Notes: generated from the letters alone by a model not told the origin. DNA of 64,000 nt from Calliopum simillimum (GCA_951812925.1 OX638372.1:51582028-51646027), one strand, 5' to 3'. Shown: positions 11,720 through 23,928, numbered from the stretch's first letter. Numbers and translations: made by a program.

Positions 11720-13140
11720 TACTGATCTGATGAGGCTATATACATGTTTATATATTAAATTATATAAATATGTATGTGTGTGGAAATAGCCCAGACATAT
11801 TTAATCAAATTCCATGTTTACACTTGTTTGCGTCTGTTGTTGAAAAATTGCAAAAATGGCTGCTTAATAAGTTCAATATAAATTTATGCCATGTAAATAC
11901 TATATTTTCATTATTTTCTTTGACTCATTAAATACACTATGCTCGTAGAAAGATCTAACATTGATGTGTGGTGGGTAGTAAACATATCTCGGGTTCTAAA
12001 ATTATATGATTTTATCTTAAAAATGGTGAAAGAACTAACGATTTATCATATTATTTGCTGATGGAAACGGGTTGGATTTAAGGATTCAGCACAGCTAAAT
12101 CTCCAGTAGAAACGTTGAATAATTAAGAAGAGCTTAATAAGTTGATTTAACACATTTTGCACTGTCATTGGACTCCTTTAATTTGATTGTTTGAAACACA
12201 ATAATTAAATATATACAATATCATATAAGAATTCAGAAGGCTTAAATATTTACCTTTACGAGTGTTAATAAATTTAACCCGCCACACGCAAGTTAAATAG
12301 AAAACCTTGGAGCTAATTTTGTACCTGCTGCCGGAATCTGTTGAAACGCTAAAAGAAAACAATAAAAGCGCAAAAAAAAAAATGCAAATTTAATGAAGAG
12401 TAATGATTTTTTTTTTTTTTTTTTCAGCATTTCAGTTTTGTTCCACACAGTGCAACAAAAATAAAAAAAATATGTCACGCTGTGATAAATTATGATTTAT
12501 GCGTCTTTGTCTGCCTTGCATCAAGAAGCAAAAAAAAATTTGAAAAATAAAACAGAAAATAAAATATTCTGAGTAAGATGGGTTGATTTCAACACATTTG
12601 GGAATTTTGTCACATATTTTTTCTTCTGACAGCACTTAAAACAAAAAAAAGGGGGGAAACTCCGCTAATTAAAACGCTAATTAGTAAGGCATACCAAGCA
12701 TGATGTTAAGGCGATAATATGGGATACAGCATAGGATTTAAGGAATATATTTTTAGAAAACGGTCTGAACCAGTAAGGCGAGGAAATAAATTAAATGAGA
12801 GGAAATTGTAGATTACTTTTGATATACGGGAAAATACTGCATGTCGGACGTTTCATTTAAGCTGTTCTTTAAAAAATGTTCATACAATCCAGTACCTTTT
12901 TCAGAATTTAAAAATTTTACTATTAAGCACTTTCGCACACTGACAACTTCAATAACCCGTATCAAATATCAAAACTCAAACAAAGAATAAAAAAATGCCA
13001 AAGAGATGCAAAATGATAGTGCGCAAAAAGAATGTACGAGAGTAAAAGAAACTACGGGTATGATAAAAGTTGAAACATTTTATGGAAAACAATATTTTCC
13101 GCTAGGACAAATTGCAGCGCCTCAAGGTGTTTTAAGTTCA
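11720..13140. other. Non-coding AT-rich stretch
   Basis: No gene recognised. A long T run (12405-12424) followed by CAG resembles a splice acceptor, but no open frame of note follows. The rest is simple AT-rich DNA with homopolymer runs. Confidence 0.55.
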
Positions 13141-14690
13141 GTACCCAAAAGAAAAATGCAAAGTAGCGTGGCGCATTAAAAGTGTGTCTGTATGCCCGTC
13201 TCACATCCCCACTACTGGCCCCGAACTTCCGGCGCGATTACAACTTTATGCACTACTGCTACTACTACTACTACTACTAAACTACGTTTTTTTTTTGCTA
13301 CCTGCGTTATCATGTTGTCATCTTGCGCTCATCGCATCGCATATTCCCATAGCGGTTAGCTTTCAACAGCCACTACCAGTGCCACACCCCTGAGACAGCG
13401 TTAACGCCTCTCCCTTTTTTCTTGCAACAGCTGCAAAGAGCTTTGAATTTTCATACATACAAACGCGCGGCGCGTAACAACATTTTTGCGGTGACAAGGC
13501 AGTTGGTGTAGGTGTCGTCACAACTGACTGCCATTTAATGCAGGGTTGATGTTAACCCATTCATTGTCTATGTGTGCGCACGGTGCACAACTCGTTATGG
13601 TGGAAAATGGCTTTGGCAACTTTTCAACCTGTAGCCACACTAAAAAGATAGAAAGAAATGTAAATGGAAAAAACGTAGTTACTGAAAAAAAATAGTAGTT
13701 AAAATATGCAGTGGCAAAAGGTATCCTACTTTTAATGTGCCAGTCAGCCTGCTTTTTTTTATTTTCCAGCGCAATACTGTACTTCCGCACACTTTTTTGT
13801 TCTGCCACTAATGAGTTTCCGCTATTGTTGGTGGGCGAAAACTGAGAAAAGGGTAGCAAATGTTGGTAGTTTGCTTGTTTTTTGTAGTAAAATGATACAA
13901 TAAGCAAAATTCACTATCTTCGGGTTGCACAGCTGGTGCTTAAGTTTTTTTATATTATTTAATGAATGAATTGAAGATGAAATCGTTTTTCTACTGTTGA
14001 CTGCTTGGAAGTTCATTTCTCTCAGCTTTACTCGCAAAAAATATGAAGAGAATCAGTTTCAAACAGAAACAACTGATCATAATCTTAGCAAAAACTATAG
14101 TTTGTTCCAGTAATTCAATTATTTTATTAAATTATTTTTCATGGTAGGAAACACTCAAACAATTTTTAAAAAGTTTACACAGTAACCCAGTTTAAGCAAA
14201 ACAATGAGTAAACGACAAACAAATTATCGGCTGAATGCTCTTTTGATCCATACGTATACTACGCTTCCATTGGAGATTTAGCTGTGACGAGATTTATAAA
14301 TCCATTTACTAAATCTTATAGGGTGGACAGACGACAGCTTTAATCCGCATTATGAACGTAATAATGCAATTGAAAATTATACCCTGATAGACGACAGTTT
14401 CTGCATTAATTTAACAGCGGAATTGTTTGTTTACTTGTTTTTTGACAGCACCTGCTCATAGTCCTCGAACCAGTAAGTGAACTTTTTTTATTGACAAAAA
14501 AAAAACTCACTACATTTTCCTTTTTTCTTGTTGAAAGTATTTTTTAACTGAAGTGACATTTATAAATTAAATAAACTGTGATGGAAAATTTGGATTAAGA
14601 CTGTTAATTTGGATTTTTGCTGTCGTCTGTCTACCCTATTACCCGAAAGAGACTTATTTTTAACAATTAACATCGTATGTCGGAAAATGA
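13141..14690. other. Unique-looking DNA with (CTA)n microsatellite, no confident gene
   Basis: 13150-13560 is less AT-rich than its surroundings and contains a (CTA)n run at 13246-13280. Frames on either strand (for example the minus frame over 13518-13907) show no recognisable domain, no good splice context and no coding periodicity that I can see. It may be a conserved non-coding segment; a cross-species alignment would decide. Confidence 0.45.
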
Positions 14691-14713
14691 AGGTTATTTC
14701 CTTCTTAACATAA

Positions 14714-15503
14714 AACGGCTCTAAAATGATTGAGGGAGTGGGAGCTTTTGTATATGGGGTAAGGCCGCATAGAAACATATTTGCATGCAGGGGTCCAGAA
14801 AACTCAGTGTTTCAGGAGGAAGTACATGCAATCGAGCTTTGCCTAAGAGAATATGATAGAAGGCGTCCAAATGGAATAAACATTTATATTCTATCGGACA
14901 GCAAAGCGGCACTATTAGCCTTAAACTCCTTCAGAATAACATCGTTATTAGTCTGGGAGTGCCTTAAAGTGCTCATAAGATTCGACTACCGAAATAAGGT
15001 TCATCTCATTTGGGAACCTGGACACAATAGAATTGAAGGTAATAAAACAGCAGATAAGCTTGCAAAAAACACAATTTGTAGGTCTACTCTATTCTGCGGC
15101 CCGCCTTGGAGTTTTATTAAACTAAACCTAAACAATTGGCTGAACAAAAAAGTTCAAGAAGGCTAGGACAACACACCCAGGCCATAGACAATCAAAAGCA
15201 TTCATGAGAGTGTTTCCAATCAAAGGATCACATATTAACTTATGATGGACAGGAAAGGTATGCGGACTGTTACAGGATTTCTCATGGGATATTGCTCAGT
15301 ACAGAAGCACTTTTCCAATGGGCTTAGTCCAGGATGAATTCTGCAGATTCTGTAATGAAGAAGAGGAAACAGCTGAACACATCAAATGTCACTGTGACAG
15401 CCTAGCAAGACACAGACATCGTTACTTTTCTATCGCGTACCCCTTTACTTCTGAGTTAGGCGCCTTACCCTTACTGGCCATGCGCCTATGGACTGATTTC
15501 TAA
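14714..15503 (+). pseudogene. 5'-truncated non-LTR retrotransposon: RNase H and zinc-knuckle region
   Basis: The frame from 14714 encodes an RNase H-like domain: NGSK...GVGAFVYG, then an acidic FQEEVHAIELCL helix, SDSKAALLAL, and GHNRIEGNKTADKLA. This is the domain order of I/R1/Loa-type elements downstream of the reverse transcriptase. A stop at 15164 and a frameshift before 15180 lead into a second frame with CRFCNEEEETAEHIKCHC, the CX2CX9HX4C-like C-terminal knuckle of these polyproteins. Another stop (near 15240) interrupts the join. The first catalytic Asp position of RNase H reads Asn here and in the second copy at 46110-47585. The 5' truncation is typical of target-primed reverse transcription. 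Confidence 0.85.
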
Positions 15504-15660
15504 TCAAGTCTTATCAGGGTTAGCACAATAGGTCTGCGGTGACATTTAGTGACTGGATCCCAACCCTTTTCTAATACTAATTCTTAACTGTAAATCTTCC
15601 ACTTGCTTTTTTATTAAATATTCTGAATGCAAATTGACAAAGTTAACCCCTTCAGGACCA
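15504..15660 (+). mobile_element. 3' flank/UTR of the truncated non-LTR element
   Basis: The sequence after the last stop (TCTTATCAGGGTTAGCACAA and GTCTGCGGTGACATTTAG) matches the reverse complement of the corresponding part of the minus-strand copy near 46140-46240. Homology therefore continues past the ORF, as expected for a 3' UTR. The exact 3' end and target-site duplication are unclear. Confidence 0.6.
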
Positions 15661-15689
15661 ACGGGTAATATATGTCCGAATTGAATTTT

Positions 15690-17475
15690 ATATATTACTA
15701 GCCTTCTTTGCCCGCTTCGCTAGGCATGTTTCTTTTGTTTTTTGATTCCCAATAAATTAGAAGATATACGGGGTAAAAATGTTGATTTACGCCACTGCCA
15801 CGTCACCAATAAAAATTTAGGTATGATGAGAAAGTTAATTTCATTTCAAACCATCTTAAAAATTACCAATAGAATAGCTGGAGTATCCCAGAAAACCATC
15901 AATTAAGTCTTGTTGATAGTTCGCCTAAGATATTCTTCCTGTAGTACATCTAGATATTCTTCGTTTTGACTATGAAGCCTTCGGGTGTCACAAAAAGCCG
16001 TCACTTAAAGTTTGTTGACAGTCCGCCGTTTTGATTATGAAGCCTTCGGCTGACTTTCGGGAACCATCGGGAATTCCAAAAAACTATCAGTTAAAGTTTT
16101 TTGATAGTTCGCCATAGATTTTTTTCCTCTCGTATACCTAGATATTCTTCGTTTTGATTATGAAGCCTTCGGCTGACTTTCGGAAACCATCGGGTATTCC
16201 AAAAAACTATCAGTTGAAGTTTGTTGATAGTCTGCCATAGATTTTTTTCCTCTCGTATACCTAGATGTTCTTCGTTTTGACTATGAAGCCCTCGGGTGAC
16301 CTTCGGCAAACTTCAATTATTCCAAAAAACTATCAGTTAAGACTTGTTGAAAGTTCGCCATAGATATTTTTCCTCTAGTGTATCCAGATATTCTTCGTTT
16401 TGACTATTAAGCCTTCGTGTGGTCTTCGGAAACCTTCGTGTAGGGGAGATGTGTGTACCTTGGTCCGAGTGTACCTCGGTCCAAGTGCCGGTTGCCACTC
16501 AACAGTTGCACGTGTACGATAATGTTCTTCTATGAAATTTTCCACTCATACCGGTGACTCATATAAATAGACTTCAGACCGTCAAGCTGTACGCGTGTAT
16601 AAAAAGCGACGGAAAAAGTGTTTTTTGTGTGTAAAAATTTGTTTTTGGAGTAAGCTACGAAACGTTTTGTGAGGAACTTACTTGAAATATTTCAGTTTTA
16701 CAACATCAGGAAGGAAGTTTAGTTATTGTTTTAAGCTTTTAGTATGTTTTAGATGTATTTTCATTAACATGTGTTATGGGTGTTGGCAGTTTTTAAAACA
16801 TGCTGTCTGTGTGTACCTTGGACCTAGCTTATTGACCAGCGAGCCTTTTTCGACGGACAACCAGGAAACCATAATCGCCTCTCAATATAATATTATTATT
16901 ATTATTTACGCGATTAATGTATTTATTTGCAACCATTTTTGTTTAATTAATTGTTTTTTACTAAATGCACTTTTTTGTGTTATAATTTTTGTTTATGATT
17001 AATTTTTTTTTTTATTGAAAAAAATGTTACTTTTGATTACATAATAAATGGTTCTTTCATAATTTATTACCAAAATACAATGTATTCTCTTTTATTTTTA
17101 ATAGTCCAAGGTGCACTTGCATGGTGTACCTTGGACCGTTTGAGATTGCAACGGAAAAAGTAATATTTCTACCCAATGGTAAGACATAGAAATATCATTG
17201 TCACGTCATTTGATGCTGCAAGCATTGTAGAAATATATCTTAATCAAAAAACTAAAGAAACTTTTTTGGAAAATCCACCACACTGAAAAAACTGAAAAGC
17301 GGACCAAGGTACACACATCTCCCCTATAGCATAAAAACATTCCCATACCTAATGTATACTCATTTCCAAATTTTCAGCTCAATTGGCCGAATGGTTTCTG
17401 AGTGATAATGCTTCACACACACAGACACACACACAGTCATGTTTATATATATAGATAGATAGATAGAACAGATAT
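15690..17475 (+). repeat. Element with 123-bp internal repeats, interrupted by a transposon
   Basis: Begins near TTACTAGCCTTCTTTGCCCG and ends in CACACACAGACACACAC followed by (GATA)n at 17455-17465. The repeat landmark GA(T/C)TATGAAGCC lies at 16033, 16156, 16279 and 16402, an exact 123-base period; the unit at 15968 is shortened by 58 bases. The tail after 17327 (TAGCATAAAAACATTCCCAT) continues the element and matches 243-300 at the window start. It is non-coding. Confidence 0.85.
16443..17324. mobile_element. 882-bp TA-flanked TIR transposon (non-autonomous)
   Basis: The ends are perfect inverted repeats of 24 bases beginning GGGGAGATGTGTGTACC (16443-16466 and 17301-17324), flanked by TA (16441-16442 and 17325-17326). 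The related copy at 1-345 has a single TA at the same place, which confirms insertion and TA duplication as in the IS630-Tc1-mariner group. Words like GTGTACCTTGGACC recur inside (near 16470, 16812 and 17128), forming subterminal repeats that could be transposase sites. The 106-codon frame over 16682-17002 has no recognisable transposase motif. Confidence 0.9.
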
Positions 17476-18790
17476 ATATTTTCAAATATGTCAGTGTCCC
17501 ATTGGTCCTTAAAGGTAGAAGATAAGCGGGTTTTTTTTTCGTAAAAATTTTTTGTTTTGTTTTTTTTAAATAAAATATTAAGAAAAATGTTTATTCGAAA
17601 TAAATTAAAGAAAGAACTATACAGAAATGATGCGTGGTGAATTTTGAACCTTTGAATTCTTTTCTTTTGTAAAATGTAAATAGTACATGGGGACTAGGGA
17701 AGCATACCCAGTTTTGTTCAACTTGAACCGGTTTTGATCGGACATGGCTCAGTTAGTTTGTAATTAAATTTAGATAGAAATCAAAACTTTGGATTTAGGC
17801 AGTTTCCCCTTCTTTTGTTTTAATCACCTATAGAGCCTGACAAATACTATAAAATGGCTTTAAAATATTTACTTAAAAATGGAAAATAATGCTCCCGAAG
17901 TGGTTTTCGGGGTAATTAAACCTTAATATGATATTGGAAAACAAAAAAATTCGAAATGGCGTAGAAAAATTGTGCAAACCCCCTTTGCCAAAAAAAATTC
18001 CACTTATTTTTTACCTTTAAGGACTAATGGGACAAATCGGTCTCAAAATTTTTTTCACACTAATTTTTGAAAACACATTTGAATATAAATGTTGTATCGC
18101 AAAGCACGAATCTTGAAAAAAAGTACGAATTTTCAAGAGGTTCAGTGGCGATTCGGAAAGGGTAGCTCTATTGAGATTTAAATGAACATTTAAAATAAAT
18201 CTCGTCAGAAGTAGATTTATTTTTGTATGGTAAATCATACACATCACTATTAAGGACTTTACGTTTCCTGAAATTAAAGACCAGGATGTCGGCGAAGTTT
18301 GATTTCAGAAAGACTTGAAAGCCAACATTACACGCGTAGTTCGCGTTATATCGGTAGCAATGCTGGCAAGAGGGATCGAAAATTAAACCTTCTGAATGAA
18401 ACACCTACAGCGTAGTTGCAGCCAACATTTGTATAAAATTATATTTAAAAAGTAAATGTCAGAGATTTTTCTTTCGAGTCACAATAAAGATTCCGACATC
18501 CATTCTAAATGAAACACCCATTATAATGAAATCCAAAAATTAGTGAAGTTTTTGGATGTGAAAATGGAGTAGCAATACTTCATGGAATTTTGGCCTTATG
18601 ACGAACACCTCTCAATGGAATCTTCTGCCTCAAACTAAATGTGGAGGGAAAGTTATTAAAAAAGGTTAAAAAAAATTGATTTGTTGAGTGTTTTTTGCTG
18701 AGGAAAAGCTGTTGAATGTTTATGTAAAAAGAAACTAAAAATCTTTCATGAAATGCTCAAAATTGAATGGTTTTATCTATTATTGAAAAT
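17476..18790. other. Non-coding AT-rich stretch
   Basis: No gene or known repeat recognised. Short frames on the minus strand (18017-18404) have no domain and no splice context. Confidence 0.5.
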
Positions 18791-18794
18791 TATA

Positions 18795-19009
18795 GCCTTA
18801 TCATGTATGACGAACGAATCGTTTTACTGATTTTCTACTGCTTATATCCTCCAAGTTAAAACATGATTTGAAGTTTATGCTTACAAACTTTATTCTTTGG
18901 ACTAAAATGAACGCTTAGGTCATAGTAAGTTCTTAATAAAAAGTTTTAATAAGTTGATATTAATGAGTGAAAATCAGTCACTTTATTCGTTCGTCATACA
19001 TGATAAGGC
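18795..19009. mobile_element. 215-bp MITE with 25-bp perfect TIRs
   Basis: The left end starts GCCTTATCATGTATGACGAA (18795-18819) and the right end is its exact inverse (18985-19009). Complementarity continues into ACTGATTTTC / GAAAATCAGT after a small gap. TA flanks both ends (18793-18794 and 19010-19011), as in mariner-type MITEs. There is no coding capacity. Confidence 0.9.
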
Positions 19010-19099
19010 TATTAAATTTTTGCGTTAAACGGTACATATTACGAATTTTGTAAATAACTGATTTCCATGAATAATCCACTATAATCGACGTATCAAATT

Positions 19100-20420
19100 T
19101 CATGCATTAAATCCTTTTCTAGCTCCTGCATCCTGCTGCTACTGCTACTACTATTATAGTATAACAACAAGGATACTGACTGCCATATCTTAAGTTGCCA
19201 ACTGAAATCCCATTAAAACTCACGCCTCAACTGACAAATTGTGTCCAACGGCTGTCGTCTGCAGTGAATGCAATGGGAATTCAACGAAGCGACAAAACCA
19301 AAGATGAAGACTTGACAACTTTTGTAGCCATTGGCGTTAGTTGTCGTCAACGTCATATTAGATGTCGCGTCAGTGTGTTGGCTGTAACAGTAGGCACTGA
19401 CTGCTCTTCCTTTTTTCCAGGCGAATATTCAAATTTGCAAGCGGAGAAGAAAAAAATGAAAAAATTCCTCTATGCAACAGCAGCTGATGCAAATGATCGC
19501 TTCAAGATGATGCGTCGTTCGTTGTTGTTTTCTTTTGTGTGATGTTTTTGTTGCTGTTAAGCCCAAGCAAAATTGTCACCCAAAAGCCATGTATCCATAC
19601 GAACGCACACAATTTATCCAATGGCTGTTTGTTATATGGAAGTTAGAACATAAATCTCAATGTCTCTTTATTTCAATGTCTACTCACTGGCTGGTCTTTG
19701 TCTGTTTGAAAGATACTGTGAATGTTGCTGAACAGTTGGAGATTTAATCGGTGATCAGAAATAAGAAAAACTTTTTTTTTTCTTTTTCTTTTTTAGGTCA
19801 GTGACACAGGCGCTATGTTGTACAGTGTACAATAAAAATGTCGCTTATGCGTGTGCACGTCGTCGTTGTAATGAATGAAAGTCTAATGCGTTTTTAGTTG
19901 GGTATTTAATGCGCTTTGTATATTGGCCTTGGTGTTAAATGGGGTTAATTTTGAAATTTAAAGAGTTTGTTCACTTCCAGGAAAAGTTGTTTTTTTGTAG
20001 AATTTTTTAAAATTTTTTTCTTAGATTACGCATTAAATCTGCGTGTGTCCTACTGAAGTTACTGTGATTTTCATTAAATTAACATAGCAGAAAGCTTTAA
20101 AATACCTATTTCCTCTTTATTCAGAAACGTGCTGTTAAATGCGTGCAAACGACTTCTTTAGGTAGTTTTGCAAGTCAGGTGAGAAAACACTATGCAGCAG
20201 CTTATCGATTTTTATAAAAAATCATACAAAAAATTTAAAGAAAGCTGAGTAAAAATTCAGACTCAATAATTTTTATGTGTCCAACAGAAAATATGCATAG
20301 CTGATTCAATTATAAAGCACAGTTTTTCTATAATAGTTTATTAAACAGTACCTATGGCAAATTTTGATTATTTGGTAGAAGGGTCACTTTAAAATAAATA
20401 GAGTTTCAGTCAACTTCATT
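19100..20420. other. Unique-looking DNA, no confident gene
   Basis: 19100-19600 is less AT-rich and has an open plus frame (19195-19542), but no domain is recognised and there is no ATG at its start. Two pyrimidine-rich tracts end in splice-acceptor-like AG: CTTCCTTTTTTCCAG near 19420, and a longer tract ending TTTTTTAG at 19796 directly followed by GTCAGT. The second is a weak recursive-splice look-alike. The rest is plain AT-rich DNA. Confidence 0.4.
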
Positions 20421-20427
20421 ATAATGA

Positions 20428-20515
20428 TGGCAGTGGTGCAGATGCCTAAAGAGCGAGTCTATTTGAATATGTGTACTTATCACACGACATATGTCCCCCG
20501 GTTCAAATCTCGCTT
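20428..20515 (+). repeat. tRNA-like sequence (SINE remnant?)
   Basis: An A-box-like GGCAGTGGTGCAGATGCC (20429-20446) is followed at 20499 by the B-box-like CGGTTCAAATCTCG. The spacing is longer than in a normal tRNA and no acceptor stem can be formed. It is a tRNA-derived repeat or chance similarity, not a tRNA gene. Confidence 0.4.
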
Positions 20516-20612
20516 AATTCTAAAAAAAAGTTCAGTAATTTTTGCTGGATTTTCGCTACAAAAATTCTAAAACTTTTCTTTCCGTGTAAGCTTGAAAAAT
20601 CAAACAAGTTTT

Positions 20613-21386
20613 TATACCCTACACCCAGGGTATATTCACTTTGTCCTTCCGTTTGTAACGCAGAGAAGGAGGCGTGGCAGGTATGAAAAAGTATACATAT
20701 TCTTGATCAGCGTCACCTCCTGAATCGATATAGCCATGTCCGTCTGTCTGTCTGGCTGGCTGGCTGGCTGGGTGTGTGTGGAAATACATTTTATGGGAAA
20801 ACTAGAGAAAGTAAGTATAAGGTCTAAACAAAAACTAGGCGAATTCGAACTAGAGGGCGTGGCACCTCCCATATAAACAAAAGTTTCAAAATGTTATACG
20901 GAAAGCGTTATTTGAGATAACCCAACCAAATTACACTCAAACACTCGGATATATAAATGCATGCTATACGCAAGATCTAGGTAAACTTTGACAAGAGGGC
21001 GTGGCACCTCCCATATAAGCAAAAGTTTCAAAATTATATAATGAAAGTGATAATCCATCCAAATTTCACTCAAGCACGAAGAACATTAATTGTAAACTCT
21101 GAGCTTAGAGTAGGCGAAGTAGAATTAGAGGGCGTGGCACCTCCCATACAAGCAAAAGTTTCAAAATGCTATACTGAAAGATTTTTTTAAGAAAACCTTA
21201 CCGAATTTTACTCAAAGACTTAGAACAGTAAATGCACGCTCTACGCAAAATCAAGGTAAGCTCGGAGGAGAGGGCGTGGCACTTCCCATATAAGCAATTT
21301 GTTCTTATAATCTCCTAATAATATACTTGAAATGCAGTGTAGGGTATTTAGTTTTTGGCCAGGCCAAAGATACCACCCTTACTAGT
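20613..21386 (+). mobile_element. HINE/mini-me-like element, copy c
   Basis: Has the full set of landmarks: the TATACCCT...AGGGTATA start, TGTAACGCAGAGAAGG, the CGATATAGCCATGTCCGTCT core, a (GTCT)(GGCT)n tract (20742-20770), internal GAGGGCGTGGCACCTCCCAT units, GTGTAGGGTA, a perfect TTTGGCCAGGCCAAA hairpin near 21355, and the CACCCTTACTAGT end. It is missing part of the first internal unit present in copy b. No target-site duplication is visible, as expected for Helentron-type insertion. Confidence 0.85.
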
Positions 21387-22330
21387 TAGTACCTAACTTC
21401 AAGAATACTGAATTTATCGTGAATGAAAACAAACATTTTGTTTCTATGCATTTTTGGTCTTTGGATGAAATCTAATGCTGTTTTGACCCAAAAATAGAGA
21501 ATTTTTAAAAATATTCGCACATATTCTATGTTGCAAGGCAAATCCTCCATCGCGGGTAATCTATGCGGGCAAAGATATGAAAATAAGTTGATAACGCGGA
21601 CCAATGCTAAACTATCTAAGAGGTTTCTAGCAGCTACAAGTTTTCGAGGAGCGCACAAGCAAAGATCAAATAATTTTTCCAAACCCTCAAAAAAAAAAAA
21701 AAAAAAAAAAAAATAATTAAGAGGATGAAAAAATTGCAAAAATTCTTGTTCATCAAAAATCATAAAAGTCATACATACAAAAAAGCAAGCTCCCTGATGA
21801 TTTAAAGTTGGGGCGACAAAATTTGGAAAGGCATTAAATCTCTAGAAGTGGAAAAGGCACAATATTGGCTTTATTACATGATAACATATGGTTGGGCATA
21901 ACCGTATCACAAAAAAAATAATTTTTTAGCGAAGTGAAAAAAAAGTGGAATAAAACATATTTTTATTTAAATTTTTACTTAACATTATAGCTCTTAGGTA
22001 GCACTATAATTAGTGCCAACGTTAATAGCAGACGAAGTCCTGGTTCTACGATACAGGCAAAAAGAGACGCAGAACGAACGTGACTAAAATAGGAGTAGTT
22101 TTCGTGCCTCTTCAAAGAAAATCAGAATTCAGCGAAACAAGTCAGAATTTTTTGGTGCGACTAATGTTACTTATAATGTATTTTGTTTGATTCATATGTC
22201 TTCCGTACTTTTTTCGTTTTGATCATAATCTGAATCGATACGTGACAATATGAACGTGACATTTTTTCCACCATACAAATTTTAAATTGAAAATATTTCA
22301 AAAAACCAATATTTCCCACTGAATGTTGGA
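21387..22330. other. Non-coding stretch with 23-base A run
   Basis: An A run (about 21690-21713) follows a less AT-rich segment (21527-21690). It could be the tail of a small retroposed sequence, but no source gene or flanking duplication was recognised. No other features were seen. Confidence 0.45.
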
Positions 22331-22531
22331 TCACCTAATCTTGTTAAATTGACGTGGCATCACCAATTTTTTTAAAGGATTTCATTTGTCCCTATCCATT
22401 TTGAATATGTACCAGATCTCATAAATTATATAGTATTTAAATTTCTTTTTATAGGAGCGTGGCATTGCCTATTTTCCCAGGGAACATTATTTCCTGGCAC
22501 TCTGTATACATGTATCAAATCTCATTTATGT
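22331..22531. repeat. Degenerate dispersed repeat block, part 1
   Basis: Contains ACATTATTTCCTGGCACTCT and ATGTATCAAATCTCATTTAT. Related words occur at 24650-24815 (CATTATTTGTCTTGGTGC) and 26030-26270 (CTATTATTTGTCCTGGAGTC), with AGGCGTGGC-like cores. The three parts look like one old repeat region broken up by the inverted-repeat elements between them. Confidence 0.5.
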
Positions 22532-22546
22532 ACACGGAGAAAAATA

Positions 22547-23928
22547 CAGGTGCATAAGGTGAGCTATGCAGGTGTGACGAATTTCGATGTTTTTTGGTTG
22601 GGAATTTCGAGCTATTTTTGAGCTATTCAACAGTAATTTCGAGCTGTCTGGGAAATTTTCCATTTTCCGGAAAAGCGGAAAAATTGTTCTGCATAGCTAA
22701 GTTTATTTTTTCAGCCAGACGAATTCGCGGGAAGAGTTAGCGATGAAATCTTATTACGCAGGAATTTCGAGCTACTTTCGAGCTAATTTTGAGCTGGAAG
22801 CATTTTCCGGAAAACTCCCAATTTTCCCGGAAAATCCCCAAAAAACTTTTTTTATGGCTAACTTTATTTTTTTCAGCCAGACGAATCCGCGGGAACAGTA
22901 AGGGATGAAATCTTTTAACGCAGGAATTTCGAGCTACTTTCGAGCTGACCTTGAATGAGGTATTTTCCTTAAATTTCCCCGGAAAATCCCAAAAAACTAA
23001 AATTTTTTTTTTTCCCTGTGTTATGTCCGCATATTATTATTATTATGTCCGAAAGTTTTTCGCGGATCAGCCTATAATATATCCAACACCTAGTTTGGTA
23101 GCCACAGTAATTTTACATAAGAGTAGGGGTAAGTGGGCGGCCTGCGGCCGCAGCTCAGGATTTAAAACTCCCAAAAATCCAACACCGGCTTCGCGGCGGC
23201 CTTCGGCCGCGGATCAGTCGGTAATATATCCAATAATTTGCGGACATAACACTTATTTACGAAATGGGGATTATGTCATGGCACCGCCATAAAAAAAGAT
23301 TTTTTGGGATTTTCCGGGAAAGTTTAGGGTTTCCCGGGAAAGTTTGGGGTTTTCCGGAAAACACTTTTCGTTTTTGATGAGCTCGAAACTAGCTCCAAAT
23401 TCGTGTGTTAAATGATATGATCGCGAAATATTCTCATGGGTTCGTCCGGCTGAAAAAATAAAGCAAGCCCTTAAAAAAATTTTTGGGATTTTCCGGGGAA
23501 ATTTAAGGAAAACACTTCATTCAAGGTCAGCTCGAAAGTAGCTCGAAATTCCTGCATTAAAAGATTTCATCCCTTACTATTCCCGCGGATTCGTCTGGCT
23601 GAAAAAAATAAAGTTTGCCATAAAAAATTTTTTTTTGGGATATTCCGGGAAAATTGGGAGTTTTCCGGAAAATGCTTTTAGCTCATAATTAGCTCGAAAG
23701 TAGCTCGAAATTCCTGCGCAAAAAGATTTCATCGCTAACTCTTCCCGCGGATTCGTCTGGCTGAAAAAATAAACTCAGCTATGCAGAACAATTTTTCCGC
23801 TTTTCCTGAAAATGGAAAATTTCCCAGGCAGCTCGAAATTATTGTTGAAAAGCTCGAAAATAGCTCGAAATTCCCAAATAAAAGACATCGAAATTCGTCA
23901 CACCTGCATAGCTCACTTTATAGACCTG
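22547..23928. mobile_element. 1.38-kb foldback element with repeated arms
   Basis: The arms (about 22547-22995 and 23470-23928) are near-complementary. They start CAGGTGCATAAGGTGAGC and end with the inverse of CAGGTCTATAAAGTGAGC. Each arm contains tandem units of about 190 bases built from TTTCGAGCTACTTTCGAGCT, TTTTCCGGAAAA and CAGCCAGACGAATCCGCGGG. AAAAATAC occurs on both sides (22540-22547 and 23929-23936), a 7-8 bp target duplication. Comparison with copy B shows the host element uninterrupted at this point. The loop (about 22996-23470) contains another inverted-repeat unit and an extra, weaker arm unit at 23290-23465. Confidence 0.85.
23018..23252. mobile_element. 235-bp inverted-repeat unit with GC-rich hairpins
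   Basis: It is bounded by a perfect 14-bp inverted pair GTGTTATGTCCGCA / TGCGGACATAACAC. Inside are a doubled GCGGATCAG...AATATATCCAA motif and two GC-rich palindromic clusters (GCGGCCTGCGGCCGC near 23139 and GCGGCCTTCGGCCGC near 23197), striking in such AT-rich DNA. It sits at the centre of the foldback. The frame across it is open but short and looks accidental. Confidence 0.7.

Noticed and set aside
13518..13907. 129-codon minus-strand ORF
   Set aside because: No domain, hydrophobic and low-complexity segments only, and no exon-like borders.
16682..17002. 106-codon ORF within the TA-flanked transposon, possible transposase
   Set aside because: No catalytic or DNA-binding motif; Cys/Phe/Ile-rich product typical of AT-rich DNA.
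19770..19802. Pyrimidine tract with TAG|GTCAGT as a ratchet point
   Set aside because: The donor half is weak (GTCAGT) and the acceptor is TAG; kept only as a note in the regional feature.
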